Shown here piece by piece: positions 31,343 to 40,702 of a DNA stretch of 48,935 nt. The DNA is taken from the NCBI GenBank assembly GCA_017881725.1, contig JADGQO010000121.1:1-48935 (forward strand), written 5' to 3'. The notes under the pieces were generated by a model that was given only the letters and a program-made list of their open reading frames with translations, had not been told where the DNA came from and did no database searches. The translations under genes and the position numbers were made by a program. Source of the DNA: Fibrobacteria bacterium (GTDB lineage: Bacteria > Fibrobacterota > Fibrobacteria > UBA11236). Each line of letters opens with the position of its first letter. Position 1 is the stretch's first letter.

Positions 31343-33277
31343 TTAGTCCGCTTCGGGGCAGGACTCCACTTCCTTGAAACCTTTTTTCTCCACGTGGTAG
31401 ATGGCTGCGTTGGCGTTGGCGCCGTACTTGTCGTCGAACACGATGCGGCCCATCACGCCGTTGAAGGAATGGATGGCCTTGAGGCTGGGGATCAATTGGT
31501 CGGAAGCGCCCGCGGCGGTCATGCCTTGCAGCAGGAACTTGGCGCCGTCATAGGCCAGGGCCGCGACCTTGTCCGGTTGGCGCTTCCATTTGGCCGAGTA
31601 GGCGCGTTGAAAATTTGTCCAAGCCTCGGTCTTGGGGTTTTCCTGGAAATCGACGGAAAAGTAGGCGCCCTGGATTACCGTGGTGCTGGTTTTGTGGATC
31701 ATGGCTTTGTCGTTCCAGCCGGATGAACCCAGGATGGTGGAACGCAACTTATTGAACGCCGCCTGGCCCGCCAGTTTGTAGGCCTCCTCGCCGTTGGTGG
31801 CGGGAAGGAAAATGCCGTCGATGGGCAACACGGAGTCGGAGAGTGCTTTGGCGTAGGCCTTGGCGTCGGGTTCCGGTTCGCCCGCTTCCCGTTTTTTCTC
31901 GAAGAAGCTTTTGATGGCCAGTTTGCGGATCTCGTTGAACTGCGGGCTCAAGTCCGTATTGTCGGCGTCGAAGTATTGCACGGTCAGGACCGTGCCGCCT
32001 TTTTTCTCCACGGTTTTCTGGAACGCGTCCGCCAACTGGGACCCGTATTCGCTGTTGGGCGCCACGATGGCGAAGTCCTTGAGCTTGAGGCAGCCCACCG
32101 CGTAGGCGGCGATTTTCTGGCCCAGAGTTCCCGTGGTCACGTTGAGCTGGAAGATGCCTTCGCCGAGGGCCGCGATGCCATGGGTGGTGGCGGTGGGAGT
32201 CACCATGGGCACGGGGCTTTTGCGCGCGGACAGATCCACCGCGGCAGCGGCGCTGACGTCGCTCATCGCCGGACCCAGCACGGCGTCGATTTTCTCTTCG
32301 CGCATGGTCTTGCGCAGGCGGTGTATGCCTACGATGAGATTTCCCTGATCGTCCAGGATGCGCGTCTCCACGCGGCCCAAGCCCTTTTGATTGCTCTCGT
32401 CGACGGCCAATTGCGCGCCTTCTTTTAAGGCCTTGCCGATCTCGGCGAACTCGCCCGTCATGGGCGCCATCAACAGCATGGTGCGGTTCAGGGACGGCGC
32501 GTCGGTGGCTTGCTTGAGTTTATCCTTGATGCGTCCCGCCGCTTCCGTTTTTCCGAAAGCGAAAATCCAGTCTTCGTACGCGTTGCGCGCGGCTTGGTAG
32601 CGGCCCTCATGCAAATATTGATCGCCCATGCGTTCCATCAATCCGGAACGCAGGGTGGGGTCCTTTTCCAAGGTTTCCAAAATCGATTCCATTTCCTCGG
32701 GCGTGAGCCCGCCATTATCGGCGATGTGCCATAATGCTTTGGAAGCCAAACCGTATAAGGCTTGGTTCGGTGGCGTCGCGAGGGCGGCGGCGGCGAAGGC
32801 TTTGGCGGCCTCGGCATTATGATTTTGGCGCAGCGAAGCATGGCCTTGGTAATAGTTGACACGGGCGGTGAACGCAGAACCAGCATAGGTGCGCCGGAAA
32901 CGCGCAATGGCGGCGAGGGACTGGTCCGGTTTGTTGAGGCGGAGTTCCACGTCGGCGAGCATGACCGTGGCTTCCTCGGCCTGGATGGACTTCGCGCCTT
33001 TGGATAATTTTCCGAGCGACGTTTCCGCCTCCCGGTATTGGCCGGCCTGGTAGCTGGACTTGGCTTTTTTCAAGGCGGTCTGCAAGGTGGAGACGGATTT
33101 GTCGGAGCCGGACGCAGAAGCTGCGGCCGCGGAGGCCGCGGCCGCGGAGCTGTTCGATGAGGATGAACCGGAGGAAGCTACCGATGCGGCCGACTTGGTC
33201 TGGGCATGCGCCGCGACAAAGGGCAAGGCCAATGCCAGGCAAAGGGAAACGGCGATGTTACGGGAGGTACCCTGCAC
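31343..33277 (-). CDS. TPR-containing LivJ-type periplasmic binding protein
   Basis: The protein has 644 residues. A signal peptide (1-26, ending AHA) is followed by a Ser/Ala linker (about 27-60), TPR-like helical repeats (about 62-250, SSYQAGQYREAETSLGKL, YLHEGRYQAARNAYEDWI), and a type I periplasmic-binding fold of the Peripla_BP_6/LivJ class (about 265-640). That fold carries LLMAPMTGEFAEIGKALKEGAQLAVDESN, DAVLGPAMSDVSAAAAVDL, SPVPMVTPTATTHGIA and AIVAPNSEYGSQLADAF. The same architecture occurs in LpoA-like activators of penicillin-binding proteins and in orphan ABC binding proteins. No permease or ATPase gene is adjacent, which favours the regulatory or LpoA-like reading. It lies 120 bases after the CHASE2 kinase gene on the same strand and may sense envelope state. 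Confidence 0.82.
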   Translation of the reverse strand: MQGTSRNIAVSLCLALALPFVAAHAQTKSAASVASSGSSSSNSSAAAASAAAASASGSDKSVSTLQTALKKAKSSYQAGQYREAETSLGKLSKGAKSIQAEEATVMLADVELRLNKPDQSLAAIARFRRTYAGSAFTARVNYYQGHASLRQNHNAEAAKAFAAAALATPPNQALYGLASKALWHIADNGGLTPEEMESILETLEKDPTLRSGLMERMGDQYLHEGRYQAARNAYEDWIFAFGKTEAAGRIKDKLKQATDAPSLNRTMLLMAPMTGEFAEIGKALKEGAQLAVDESNQKGLGRVETRILDDQGNLIVGIHRLRKTMREEKIDAVLGPAMSDVSAAAAVDLSARKSPVPMVTPTATTHGIAALGEGIFQLNVTTGTLGQKIAAYAVGCLKLKDFAIVAPNSEYGSQLADAFQKTVEKKGGTVLTVQYFDADNTDLSPQFNEIRKLAIKSFFEKKREAGEPEPDAKAYAKALSDSVLPIDGIFLPATNGEEAYKLAGQAAFNKLRSTILGSSGWNDKAMIHKTSTTVIQGAYFSVDFQENPKTEAWTNFQRAYSAKWKRQPDKVAALAYDGAKFLLQGMTAAGASDQLIPSLKAIHSFNGVMGRIVFDDKYGANANAAIYHVEKKGFKEVESCPEAD

Positions 33278-33397
33278 GTGGAGAAACCTTTCGTCCGCGC
33301 CGAGTGGAATTTCCGGCGCTGTAGGGGGAGAAAATAGCTTCCCGTCGGGAAAATGTCGCGTCCGTGTGACGAACCTTCTGGGTGCGTCGGATTTTGA

Positions 33398-35926
33398 TCA
33401 GGTGGGATTTTTATTCGGAAAGGACGCTTCCAGCGCCTGGCACATGGCCATGCAACTGGGATATCGGTCTTCCGGCGTTTTCGCCAGACCCTTCCTCAGG
33501 GCCTCCCAAAAGGCGGCGCCCAAGGATGGATTGGCGTCCGTGATCGGGACCAAGTCGTTTTTCAAGATGCGATTGCAGAGTTCGGGAATTTTTGTGCCCA
33601 GATACGGCAGTTTGTAGGTGAACAATTGATAGATGACCACGGCCAACCCGTATTGATCCGAGGTTGGGCCTACCTTCAGGCCGCTTAACTGCTCAGGGGA
33701 CATGTAGGAAGGCGTGCCGACCGTCATGCCTGTTTGAGTGAGCCCGACATCGTCGATTTTTGCGATGCCGAAATCCAGGAGCTTGATGGTGGCGCCGTTG
33801 TTCACGATCATGAGGTTGGACGGCTTCAGATCGCGATGGATGACCTTGTGGCTGTGGGCGTAATCCATGGCCGAACAGATTTGTTCCAGCCAATGGGAAA
33901 CTACGTCCGGACGCGGCGGGGTGGGGTTGTTGCGCATCCATTGCGAAAGCGTGATGCCGTCTAGGTATTCCAAAACCATGTAGGAGACTTCGCGCACGGT
34001 GCCGAAATCGTAAACGGTATTGATGCAAGGATGATTGAGCGAACCCGCCGCTTTGGCCTCCAGCACGAAGCGTTCGGCGGCCCGATCGAAATGGGACGGC
34101 GCATTTTTGGTGATGGTTTTGATGGCCACCTTCCGGCCCATATGCGTGTCCAAGCCTTCGAACACGTCGCCGGCGGATCCGAAGCCCATTTTGCGGATGA
34201 TGCGGTATTTCCCCACGCGCACTAGGCCACCCTTGGAATCGCGCTCGATGTCGTCGGCGATGTTGCCGGTATGCGCGGGCGCGGCCACGGCGCGGGCCGG
34301 AGCGCGTGGAGCGGGAGCGGCAGGCGTAGGGCTTGGGGCGGCGGCGGGAGCGTGAGAAGCCTGGGGATGCGATGGCGTAGGCAGAATGGGCGGATCGCGG
34401 GGATCGACGAATCGGGATGGCGCGGGCGATGGCGAAGCGTCCGGGACCCCGGCGGCGGCGCGTTCCATCGGTGCGCGCGGCCTCGGCGGCGGGGGGGGGA
34501 TGGGATTTTGATTTTGCGGCGTCGCCGCATTGGCGTTGACGCGCGGCGTGCCTCGACCTGGAGTCATGGCCATGACGGGCAGGGCGCCGGTAACGCGTGG
34601 GCTATCCGGAGCTATGGAAACCAAAACCTGTTCATAGGCGGGACCGGGAGGAATCGTGCGCAGGGAATTCCGCGCCGGGAAGACGAGGCGCGACAGGGTG
34701 AAGGGAATGTAGACGGCGGCTACCATCAAGGGCGGCAATACCGGCGGAAGCCAGGATGACGTGGTCATGAAAACCGCCAGAGACAAGAGCGGGAAGGCCG
34801 CACCCAGCAGAACCGCCAAGCCGAAAATGGCCGCGCCGCTGAATTCCAGGAAAACCGAAATCCCGGCGACCACGGCGAACAGGACGCCTAGGGTAACCGC
34901 CAGGGTACCTCCCCAAGACGGCAAGGAAAGGGTGGAACGGTCCAGCAGGTTCGCTGCGGCGTTGGCCCACAATTCCGCGGATGGCATGCGCCCGACGGCC
35001 GTGGGCACTTGTGGGCTGGGATAACCCGGGTCCAGAAAAACCAATTTGCCGCGCAAGGCGTCCTTGGGTAGGGAGCCATCCAATAAAGATGCGCCCGCGA
35101 TGCGGGATATGCCGTCATGCGCGTAGAAGCGGACCGCCGTCACCCCATGCCCGTCCAACGGCACAACGTGGTCTTGTCCCAGGAGTGCGCCGACCCCCTC
35201 GACGAACGCCACCTTTTCCGCGCTGACCCCCAAAGTCCGCCGTGCGGCTTCCACCGCGAAGTTAGCCACCACGCCCCGCCCCAGGCGAGCGAAAGCCGGG
35301 ATGGTGATGATGGGTGTTTTCGACAGCGAACGGAATCCCGTGGACAAACCGGTAGACTTCCAAAGTGAATCAGACAACCGCAACCCCTCGCCCGTGGGTA
35401 AATCCGGTCCGCCGGGGCCATCCAGCAAGGGATACAAGGAGTGGGAAACCAACGGACCATGGACTTGCACGACCGCGTCGGTGAATGTCGATGATTTGAA
35501 TCCGGTAAAATCATGGCCGATGATGATCGAGCCGGAAGGTAGGCTTTCGCCTGCATCGCTTCCCACAGGATCCGAAACCGATCCTGCCGTGGCGCCTGTC
35601 CCTCCGCTCGGCCAGTTGGCCGGAAGGTCAATGGCCAAGGCGGCCGGGTGTTGGTTCATGATGGCGCGCGCCAGACGCGCTACGGCGGCCCGGTCGGGCA
35701 TTCCGGGCGCGGCCTCGCCGGTGACGATGACCGTGGTCAGCGACGGGGCGGGCGGGCCCTTGGCTTTAAGGAATAACGCGAACATGCCGGGTTGCGCCCA
35801 GTCGGTCGCGCCGGGAAAGGCGGCCAGCAGGGCGGCCAGGAAGACGGATACCAAAGTCGCGGGCAGGTAACGGAGCGACGAGGGTATGTTTTTTGGAGGC
35901 GTGGAGCCGAATGGATTTTCCCGCAT
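33398..35926 (-). CDS. CHASE2 sensor serine/threonine protein kinase
   Basis: An 842-residue membrane kinase. An N-terminal helix (about 23-42) is followed by an extracytoplasmic CHASE2-type domain (about 50-320, TTVIVTGEAAPGMPDRAAVARLARAI, HDGISRIAGASLLDG, RGKLVFLDPGYPSP), three hydrophobic segments (about 330-410), and a long Pro/Ala-rich linker (about 440-565). A Hanks-type kinase domain makes up the last 272 residues: Gly loop GFGSAGDV, Lys in VAIKTI, HRDLKPSN, DFG and SPEQ all intact, so it should be active. ATG 35926 follows a GGGGGCG tract; the longer upstream frame overlaps the activator gene. It begins 32 bases after the sigma-54 activator gene ends, so the two form one unit. The signal sensed is unknown. 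Confidence 0.88.
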   Translation of the reverse strand: MRENPFGSTPPKNIPSSLRYLPATLVSVFLAALLAAFPGATDWAQPGMFALFLKAKGPPAPSLTTVIVTGEAAPGMPDRAAVARLARAIMNQHPAALAIDLPANWPSGGTGATAGSVSDPVGSDAGESLPSGSIIIGHDFTGFKSSTFTDAVVQVHGPLVSHSLYPLLDGPGGPDLPTGEGLRLSDSLWKSTGLSTGFRSLSKTPIITIPAFARLGRGVVANFAVEAARRTLGVSAEKVAFVEGVGALLGQDHVVPLDGHGVTAVRFYAHDGISRIAGASLLDGSLPKDALRGKLVFLDPGYPSPQVPTAVGRMPSAELWANAAANLLDRSTLSLPSWGGTLAVTLGVLFAVVAGISVFLEFSGAAIFGLAVLLGAAFPLLSLAVFMTTSSWLPPVLPPLMVAAVYIPFTLSRLVFPARNSLRTIPPGPAYEQVLVSIAPDSPRVTGALPVMAMTPGRGTPRVNANAATPQNQNPIPPPPPRPRAPMERAAAGVPDASPSPAPSRFVDPRDPPILPTPSHPQASHAPAAAPSPTPAAPAPRAPARAVAAPAHTGNIADDIERDSKGGLVRVGKYRIIRKMGFGSAGDVFEGLDTHMGRKVAIKTITKNAPSHFDRAAERFVLEAKAAGSLNHPCINTVYDFGTVREVSYMVLEYLDGITLSQWMRNNPTPPRPDVVSHWLEQICSAMDYAHSHKVIHRDLKPSNLMIVNNGATIKLLDFGIAKIDDVGLTQTGMTVGTPSYMSPEQLSGLKVGPTSDQYGLAVVIYQLFTYKLPYLGTKIPELCNRILKNDLVPITDANPSLGAAFWEALRKGLAKTPEDRYPSCMAMCQALEASFPNKNPT

Positions 35927-35958
35927 ATCGCCCCCATAATATAGAGCGAAACTCGGGA

Positions 35959-37113
35959 CTAGGGAAGGGACCTTTCCGGAACCATGCGCGCGAGCCGATA
36001 TTGCAAAGCCCGTCGTGTAATGCCCAAAGCGGCCGAGGTTTTTCCACGATGATGGCCGCAATCCGCAAGGGCACTTAGGATATCCGCATTCGTGACGCGG
36101 GAATTTCGGATCCGTCCCGAGAGGGCGCCGATGGGCTCAGGTTCACGCCTGTAAGCGTCTCCCGGATTTTGCCGAGGTAACGTTTCCGATACTCCGGCGG
36201 ACTCCAGCCAGCCCATTCCTAATTCTCGCAATACGGCATATCTCTCTACCAAGTTGCGCAACTCCCGGACATTTCCAGGATAGGATTTTTCCAGAAGCGC
36301 TTGGGGAAAGGACACTTCGGCCGCGCGGGCTTCCGCCGGCGAGAGGAATTGTCCCAGAAAATGGCGCAGCAAATGGGGAATGTCGCCGGGACGTTCGCGT
36401 AGGGGAGGCAAATTGATTTCCACCACATGGATGCGGTAAAAAAGATCGGCGCGGAAATTCCCCCGTGCCACTTCCGTTTCCAGCGGGCGATGGGTCGCCG
36501 TCACCAGGCGGAAGTCGACGGGAATCTCCCGCGTCGCGCCCACGGGGCATACGGATTTTTCCTGGAGCACCCGCAGCAGCCTGGCTTGCAGGGCCAGGGG
36601 CATCTCGCCGATTTCGTCCAGAAACAAAGTGCCGCCCTCGGCCGCGCGGATGCGGCCCGGCTGATCGGCGACCGCACCGGTAAAGGCACCCCTGCGATGT
36701 CCGAATAACTCGCTCTCCATCAAACCGGGGGCGATGGCGGCGCAATTCACGGCTATAAACGGCCCCCCGGCCCGCGGGCTTCGGGAATGCAAATAATCCG
36801 CCAAAAGTTCCTTGCCGGTGCCGCTTTCTCCGCGCACGAACACGGCGCAATCGCGGCGGGCGGCCGCCTCGGCCAATCGCAAAACGGATTCCAACGGGGA
36901 ATCCGGTCCGCGAATCATTCCCTCCGCGTTCGAATCGGAATTCGAATTCGAATCCGAATTTGGATTTGGATTTGGATTCGGGTTGTGAATGGCCAAGGAA
37001 ACCGACGGGACGCCGGTCCATGCGGATGCGGAGACGAGCCTGAGGTGGGATTTCATTCCGTTAAAATTAACCGTAGTCGAATTCCGGAACCGTGACGACG
37101 CTCGCATCGTCAT
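35959..37113 (-). CDS. Sigma-54-dependent transcriptional activator without receiver domain
   Basis: A protein of up to 384 residues. An Asn/Pro/Ser-rich N-terminal linker (about 43-64) precedes a full AAA+ domain with Walker A GESGTGKE (95-102), the sigma-54 contact loop GAFTGA (142-147), Walker B GTLFLDEIGE (161-170) and an intact arginine-finger region FRADLFYRI. A C-terminal Fis-type helix-turn-helix (about 345-375, ILSALADCGHHRGKTSAALGITRRALQYRL) follows. There is no receiver, GAF or PAS domain, so control would be by another protein, plausibly the CHASE2 kinase encoded next. Starts at 37113 or 37056 are both possible; neither has a strong ribosome site. Targets are unknown; a good sigma-54 promoter occurs 7 kb away before flgJ. 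Confidence 0.88.
   Translation of the reverse strand: MTMRASSRFRNSTTVNFNGMKSHLRLVSASAWTGVPSVSLAIHNPNPNPNPNSDSNSNSDSNAEGMIRGPDSPLESVLRLAEAAARRDCAVFVRGESGTGKELLADYLHSRSPRAGGPFIAVNCAAIAPGLMESELFGHRRGAFTGAVADQPGRIRAAEGGTLFLDEIGEMPLALQARLLRVLQEKSVCPVGATREIPVDFRLVTATHRPLETEVARGNFRADLFYRIHVVEINLPPLRERPGDIPHLLRHFLGQFLSPAEARAAEVSFPQALLEKSYPGNVRELRNLVERYAVLRELGMGWLESAGVSETLPRQNPGDAYRREPEPIGALSGRIRNSRVTNADILSALADCGHHRGKTSAALGITRRALQYRLARMVPERSLP
36929..36986. repeat. Imperfect hexanucleotide tandem repeat inside the activator gene
   Basis: About nine six-base units run through this segment. On the coding strand there are four AAY-CCN units followed by five units of the RAT-TCG kind. They encode alternating Asn-Pro and then Asn/Asp-Ser pairs. 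Because each unit is six bases, gain or loss keeps the reading frame and would change only linker length. Confidence 0.75.
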
Positions 37114-37212
37114 CGCAAGAATTGCGTAAACGTGCGCGCCGTCCCATTTCCTTCGTTTAAGACCGGCGCTTAGGGCCGGATCTGCGGGCCATCGATCATG
37201 GGCCCGATCCCG

Positions 37213-38730
37213 TCAAAGCATTTGGTATTTGGCCGTCAGCCCCAGTTCGGTGCCCGCGGCAACGCCCGTGCGATCGCCAATCACGCGTTCAATCTGCTTC
37301 GGGAAGCCCAACAGTCCTTCGAGGCCCAAGCGTCCGTTCCACATGGCGAAGGCGAATCCCAAGTGGAAGGCGCTGTAGGCCGCCGCCGCGTCGGGTTTGG
37401 GGTTCAGGGTTAAATTTCGAGTGGGTACCGTGACGGAAGATACAAATGGATTGAATTGATAATCTTCATAGCCGGGGCGTCCCTTTTGATCCTGCCGCCA
37501 AGTCCAACCGGCGCGGAGCGCCAAGGTCATGCCTTCCGGAAAATGGAGGAAGGGAAGCTTATCGACTTGAGGCTCGACGCCGGCGGTGAAACGGTCATAG
37601 GTCTGGTCCTGCGCGCTGTCCAACTTATATTCATGTCCCGACGTTTCCCATTCCAACATCAAAGTCACCCAATCCTTGTATCCGAAATTCCCGCCCAGGC
37701 CGTAATCCGTGACGCTCCGCGTCATATGCTGTCCGGAAATTTTGTCGCCCTTTTTGAAAGGATTCTGGTTTCCCTTGATTCCGAGATAACCCTGCACGTC
37801 TTCGCCGCGATGCGCGAAGCGCAGGGCCGGCTCCAGGCGGAAGTCCTGCGCATGGAACGGGTACATCCATTGGGACTGCAAGGTCCAATACGAGTTCCAG
37901 AAAATGGGATACTCCACGCCCGGACCGTTGATTTGCCGGTACTCGCCGAAACTGCGATCGGTTCCGAATTCCAATACCGTGTTGCCCTTGAGGGGAATTG
38001 CTTCCCATCCATCCACGTCCGCCAGGGCCCCGTATTTAGGCAAGGTCATAGTCGCCACGCGCTCCAACCGTCCCTGCGCGTTTTCCAGGCTGTCGAAATG
38101 CCCGCCTACGCCGGCGAACACGCCCACCTCCACGCCCGCATGCACGCGGCTGCCCAAATCCATACGCAGCGAGGGCGCCTCCAGGACGATGCGTTTATCC
38201 TTCCCGGGATAATTCATGTCTCCCAGGCGCGCGTGCGCGCTGAAGCCCAAGCGGAACAGCCCCGAGGCCGGTCCCGCCGCCAGGTCCAGGCCGAAGCGCG
38301 AGGCGCTGAAATCCAAGCTGTCCCCTCCCATGCGCCGGAAGCTTTCCGATTCCGGCTGGTAATAGAGGATCGCGCCGAATACGCCGGGTTGGAAAAAGGA
38401 CAATTGGGGAATGTAATAGTCATGATGGTCCACGGTCAGGGTGTCCCCCGGGGTAGCGCGGGTGCTACGCAGTAACCCCAAAGTGACGCCAAGTCGCTCC
38501 GTATGCGTTTCCAGCAGGCCCATGGGCGAGCCGCCTTGATCGTACAGGTTATACAATTGCTCGTTCGTGAACCGTTGTTCGCCCAAAGCGAGGTTGCGCA
38601 AGGAGTAGGCCCCCGAAGCGGAGCGGTTGACGGGCTGGGCATCCGGAAAGGCTTGCGCGCGCAAGGGCGCGGGGCTTAAGGCGGCGATCAAAACGACGGC
38701 CAAGGAGACTGCGAGGCATGGCTTCAACAA
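37213..38730 (-). CDS. Probable outer-membrane beta-barrel protein
   Basis: A 505-residue protein with a signal peptide (about 1-25, ending LRA). Long alternating strands rich in Gly, Trp and Tyr follow (FGAILYYQPESESFRR, FRLGFSAHARLGDMNY, VHAGVEVGVFAGVGGHF, MTLALRAGWTWRQ, FHLGFAFAMWNGRLGLEGLLG) and a terminal strand ELGLTAKYQML. No periplasmic or enzymatic domain is seen, and I recognise no named family. The start is a TTG at 38730 with AGGGG seven bases upstream; a second TTG follows directly. It lies 99 bases ahead of the sigma-54 activator gene on the same strand. Confidence 0.7.
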   Translation of the reverse strand: MLKPCLAVSLAVVLIAALSPAPLRAQAFPDAQPVNRSASGAYSLRNLALGEQRFTNEQLYNLYDQGGSPMGLLETHTERLGVTLGLLRSTRATPGDTLTVDHHDYYIPQLSFFQPGVFGAILYYQPESESFRRMGGDSLDFSASRFGLDLAAGPASGLFRLGFSAHARLGDMNYPGKDKRIVLEAPSLRMDLGSRVHAGVEVGVFAGVGGHFDSLENAQGRLERVATMTLPKYGALADVDGWEAIPLKGNTVLEFGTDRSFGEYRQINGPGVEYPIFWNSYWTLQSQWMYPFHAQDFRLEPALRFAHRGEDVQGYLGIKGNQNPFKKGDKISGQHMTRSVTDYGLGGNFGYKDWVTLMLEWETSGHEYKLDSAQDQTYDRFTAGVEPQVDKLPFLHFPEGMTLALRAGWTWRQDQKGRPGYEDYQFNPFVSSVTVPTRNLTLNPKPDAAAAYSAFHLGFAFAMWNGRLGLEGLLGFPKQIERVIGDRTGVAAGTELGLTAKYQML

Positions 38731-38956
38731 ACGATTCCCCTATTTGAAAAAGTGGAAAATGAAGGATGCCTTAACATAGCATTTCGGTTCTCCAAGGCCG
38801 CTATAAGCGCTGGCTGAGGCCGGGCGGTTTCTTCCCAGTTGCCGATTTGCCGGAACCGGGAAGCCAAACAACGGGGAAAAAAGCAAATTCAAAAAGATGG
38901 CATGATGGCAAGGCGCCAACCTGGGCCGGTCGGTGCGGTCGAGGAAAAGAGGAAAC

Positions 38957-39460
38957 ATGGGTAGGTTTATCGACAAGTATATTGATGATTTCAACGCGTC
39001 GGGATCGGGCGAAGATGTCGTGACCCGCTTCGATAAGCATGCGGCCGCCATGCGATCATACCTGGCGGGCATTCCCAGGGAAAAAACCGCTTTCCGTTAT
39101 GCTCCGGGCAAATGGACCGTGCAGGAATTGATCGGGCATGTCACCGACACGCATTTGGTTTTCCTCTACCGGATGGTAGCTTTCGCACGCGGAGAGCAAG
39201 CTCCTTTGCCCGGTTTCGATGAGGATGCCTATGTGGCTGCGGCGCGCTTCGGCGATGGGGATTGGAGCCACATGCTTGCGGCTTACAACGGTTTGACGGC
39301 GGCTACGGCGGGTCTCATCCGGGGCATCCAACCGGAGTCGTGGACGCGCCTGGGAACGGCCAGCCAAAACGCGATGACGCCCTTGGACATCCTGCAAGGG
39401 TTGGTCGGACATGAAATGCACCATATGCGCGTCCTGCGGGAGCGCTATGGCCTTGCTTGA
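38957..39460 (+). CDS. DinB superfamily protein
   Basis: A 167-residue four-helix protein of the DinB/YfiT superfamily. Probable metal ligands are the His in WTVQELIGHVTDTH and the His cluster GHEMHHMRVLRERY. Family members bind a divalent metal; several are thiol-dependent transferases (bacillithiol or mycothiol), others have no known reaction. GAGGAAA directly before ATG 38957 fixes the start. Its end overlaps the start of the DHH phosphoesterase gene by 14 bases, so the two are translationally coupled, which suggests a shared pathway. Confidence 0.9.
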   Translation: MGRFIDKYIDDFNASGSGEDVVTRFDKHAAAMRSYLAGIPREKTAFRYAPGKWTVQELIGHVTDTHLVFLYRMVAFARGEQAPLPGFDEDAYVAAARFGDGDWSHMLAAYNGLTAATAGLIRGIQPESWTRLGTASQNAMTPLDILQGLVGHEMHHMRVLRERYGLA

Positions 39461-40523
39461 AGCCGACGAGGCCGACAACCTTGACCCCCTTAAGTCCCGG
39501 CGCAAATCCCAACGTATTTTCGTTTTCAACGGCGACGCCGACGGCCTGGTGGCCCAGCACATCCTGCATTTGACCCTGGGCCCGGCGGAGGTATTGCTGA
39601 CCGGTCGCAAGCGTGACATACGCCTGTTGGCCAAGTTACCGCCTTTGCGGGACGATGGGTTGCAGGATATCCATGTCCTGGACTTGAGCCTGCGCCAAAA
39701 CCTGGATGCCCTTCCGGGACTCTTGGCCTACCGTAACGTGCGCGTGACCTGGTACGATCATCATGAACCTGGGGATCCGCCCGTAGACGACCGTCTCATT
39801 CTGCACGTGAATCAGGCGCCGGGCCTGTGCACGGCTGTCATCGTGGACGGCGTGACGGGGCGTCAACATCCGCAATGGGCCGCCCTGGCCGCCTTCGGAG
39901 ATAATTTGCCCGCGACGGCGGAAGGCCTGTTGAAGCCATTGGGCCTCGCTTCCCGCGCCGTCGGCGAATTGGAGCGCGCCGGACGCTTGCTCAATTACAA
40001 CGCTTACGGGGAAATGCCCGGGGATGGCCTCTGCGACGCCGCCGACTTGGCCCTGCGCATGCGGCCCTTTGTTTCCGCCTTGGACTTCGCGCGGGAGGAA
40101 AAAATCTTCGCGCCCTTGGAGGAACAATTCCGGGCCGATCAAACCCATTTCTCGAACGTGCCCTGCCTGGTCGATACGCCGCGCGCCCAAGCCTTTCTGG
40201 TTCCCGAAGAATCCTGGGCCCGCCGTTACGCCGGAACTTGGGCCAATGATTGGGCTCGGGCGAATCCCACGCGGGCCGTGGCCATTCTGCATCCCCGTCA
40301 GGAGGGCGGTTACCTGGTATCCTTGCGCGCCCCGCGCGAGGCTGGGCGACCGTCGCATACAGCCGGCGGACCGCAGGGAGTGTCTTCCGTGCGACCAGCG
40401 TCCGGCCTAGCGTCGGAGTTCCCCACGGGCGGCGGGCGCGCCTTGGCGGCTGGGATCAACGTCTTGCCGGAGTCTGACCTGGAAAAATTCCTTAGCCGTT
40501 TCGCGGACTATTTTTCCGAATGA
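39447..40523 (+). CDS. DHH family phosphoesterase-like protein
   Basis: The protein has 358 residues. The DHH domain is visible from FNGDADGLVAQHIL (motif I Asp residues), through HVLDLSL, to WYDHHEP (the DHH motif, motif III). The C-terminal half ends with a DHHA1-like GGGRALAAGINVLPES nucleic-acid or substrate-binding motif, interrupted by a Gly/Ser/Pro-rich stretch (about residues 300-325). Relatives include nano-RNases, c-di-AMP phosphodiesterases and RecJ; the short form here fits an acetyl- or nano-RNA-type enzyme, but I cannot choose. ATG 39447 has GGGAG just upstream and overlaps the dinB-like gene. Confidence 0.82.
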   Translation: MALLEADEADNLDPLKSRRKSQRIFVFNGDADGLVAQHILHLTLGPAEVLLTGRKRDIRLLAKLPPLRDDGLQDIHVLDLSLRQNLDALPGLLAYRNVRVTWYDHHEPGDPPVDDRLILHVNQAPGLCTAVIVDGVTGRQHPQWAALAAFGDNLPATAEGLLKPLGLASRAVGELERAGRLLNYNAYGEMPGDGLCDAADLALRMRPFVSALDFAREEKIFAPLEEQFRADQTHFSNVPCLVDTPRAQAFLVPEESWARRYAGTWANDWARANPTRAVAILHPRQEGGYLVSLRAPREAGRPSHTAGGPQGVSSVRPASGLASEFPTGGGRALAAGINVLPESDLEKFLSRFADYFSE

Positions 40524-40702
40524 TTTTGCAGGCCGGGCCCTTCGCCAGGGTTGGGAAAAAGCCTTGCGGACCGGATGGATCGCCAGAGCCTCCGGCTGGG
40601 GTAGCCTTCAAGTTACGGTAGCGGGAAAGTTTCCGGGGCGGTTGGGTGGGCGCGGGAGTAATTCGTGAGAATCGGAAGGGTGGCGCGGCTACGGCTTGCG
40701 CT

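Noticed and set aside
40548..40566. Sigma-54-like GG-N10-GC match
   Set aside because: The -24 element is weak and no gene starts nearby on that strand; the next rightward gene is 650 bases away.
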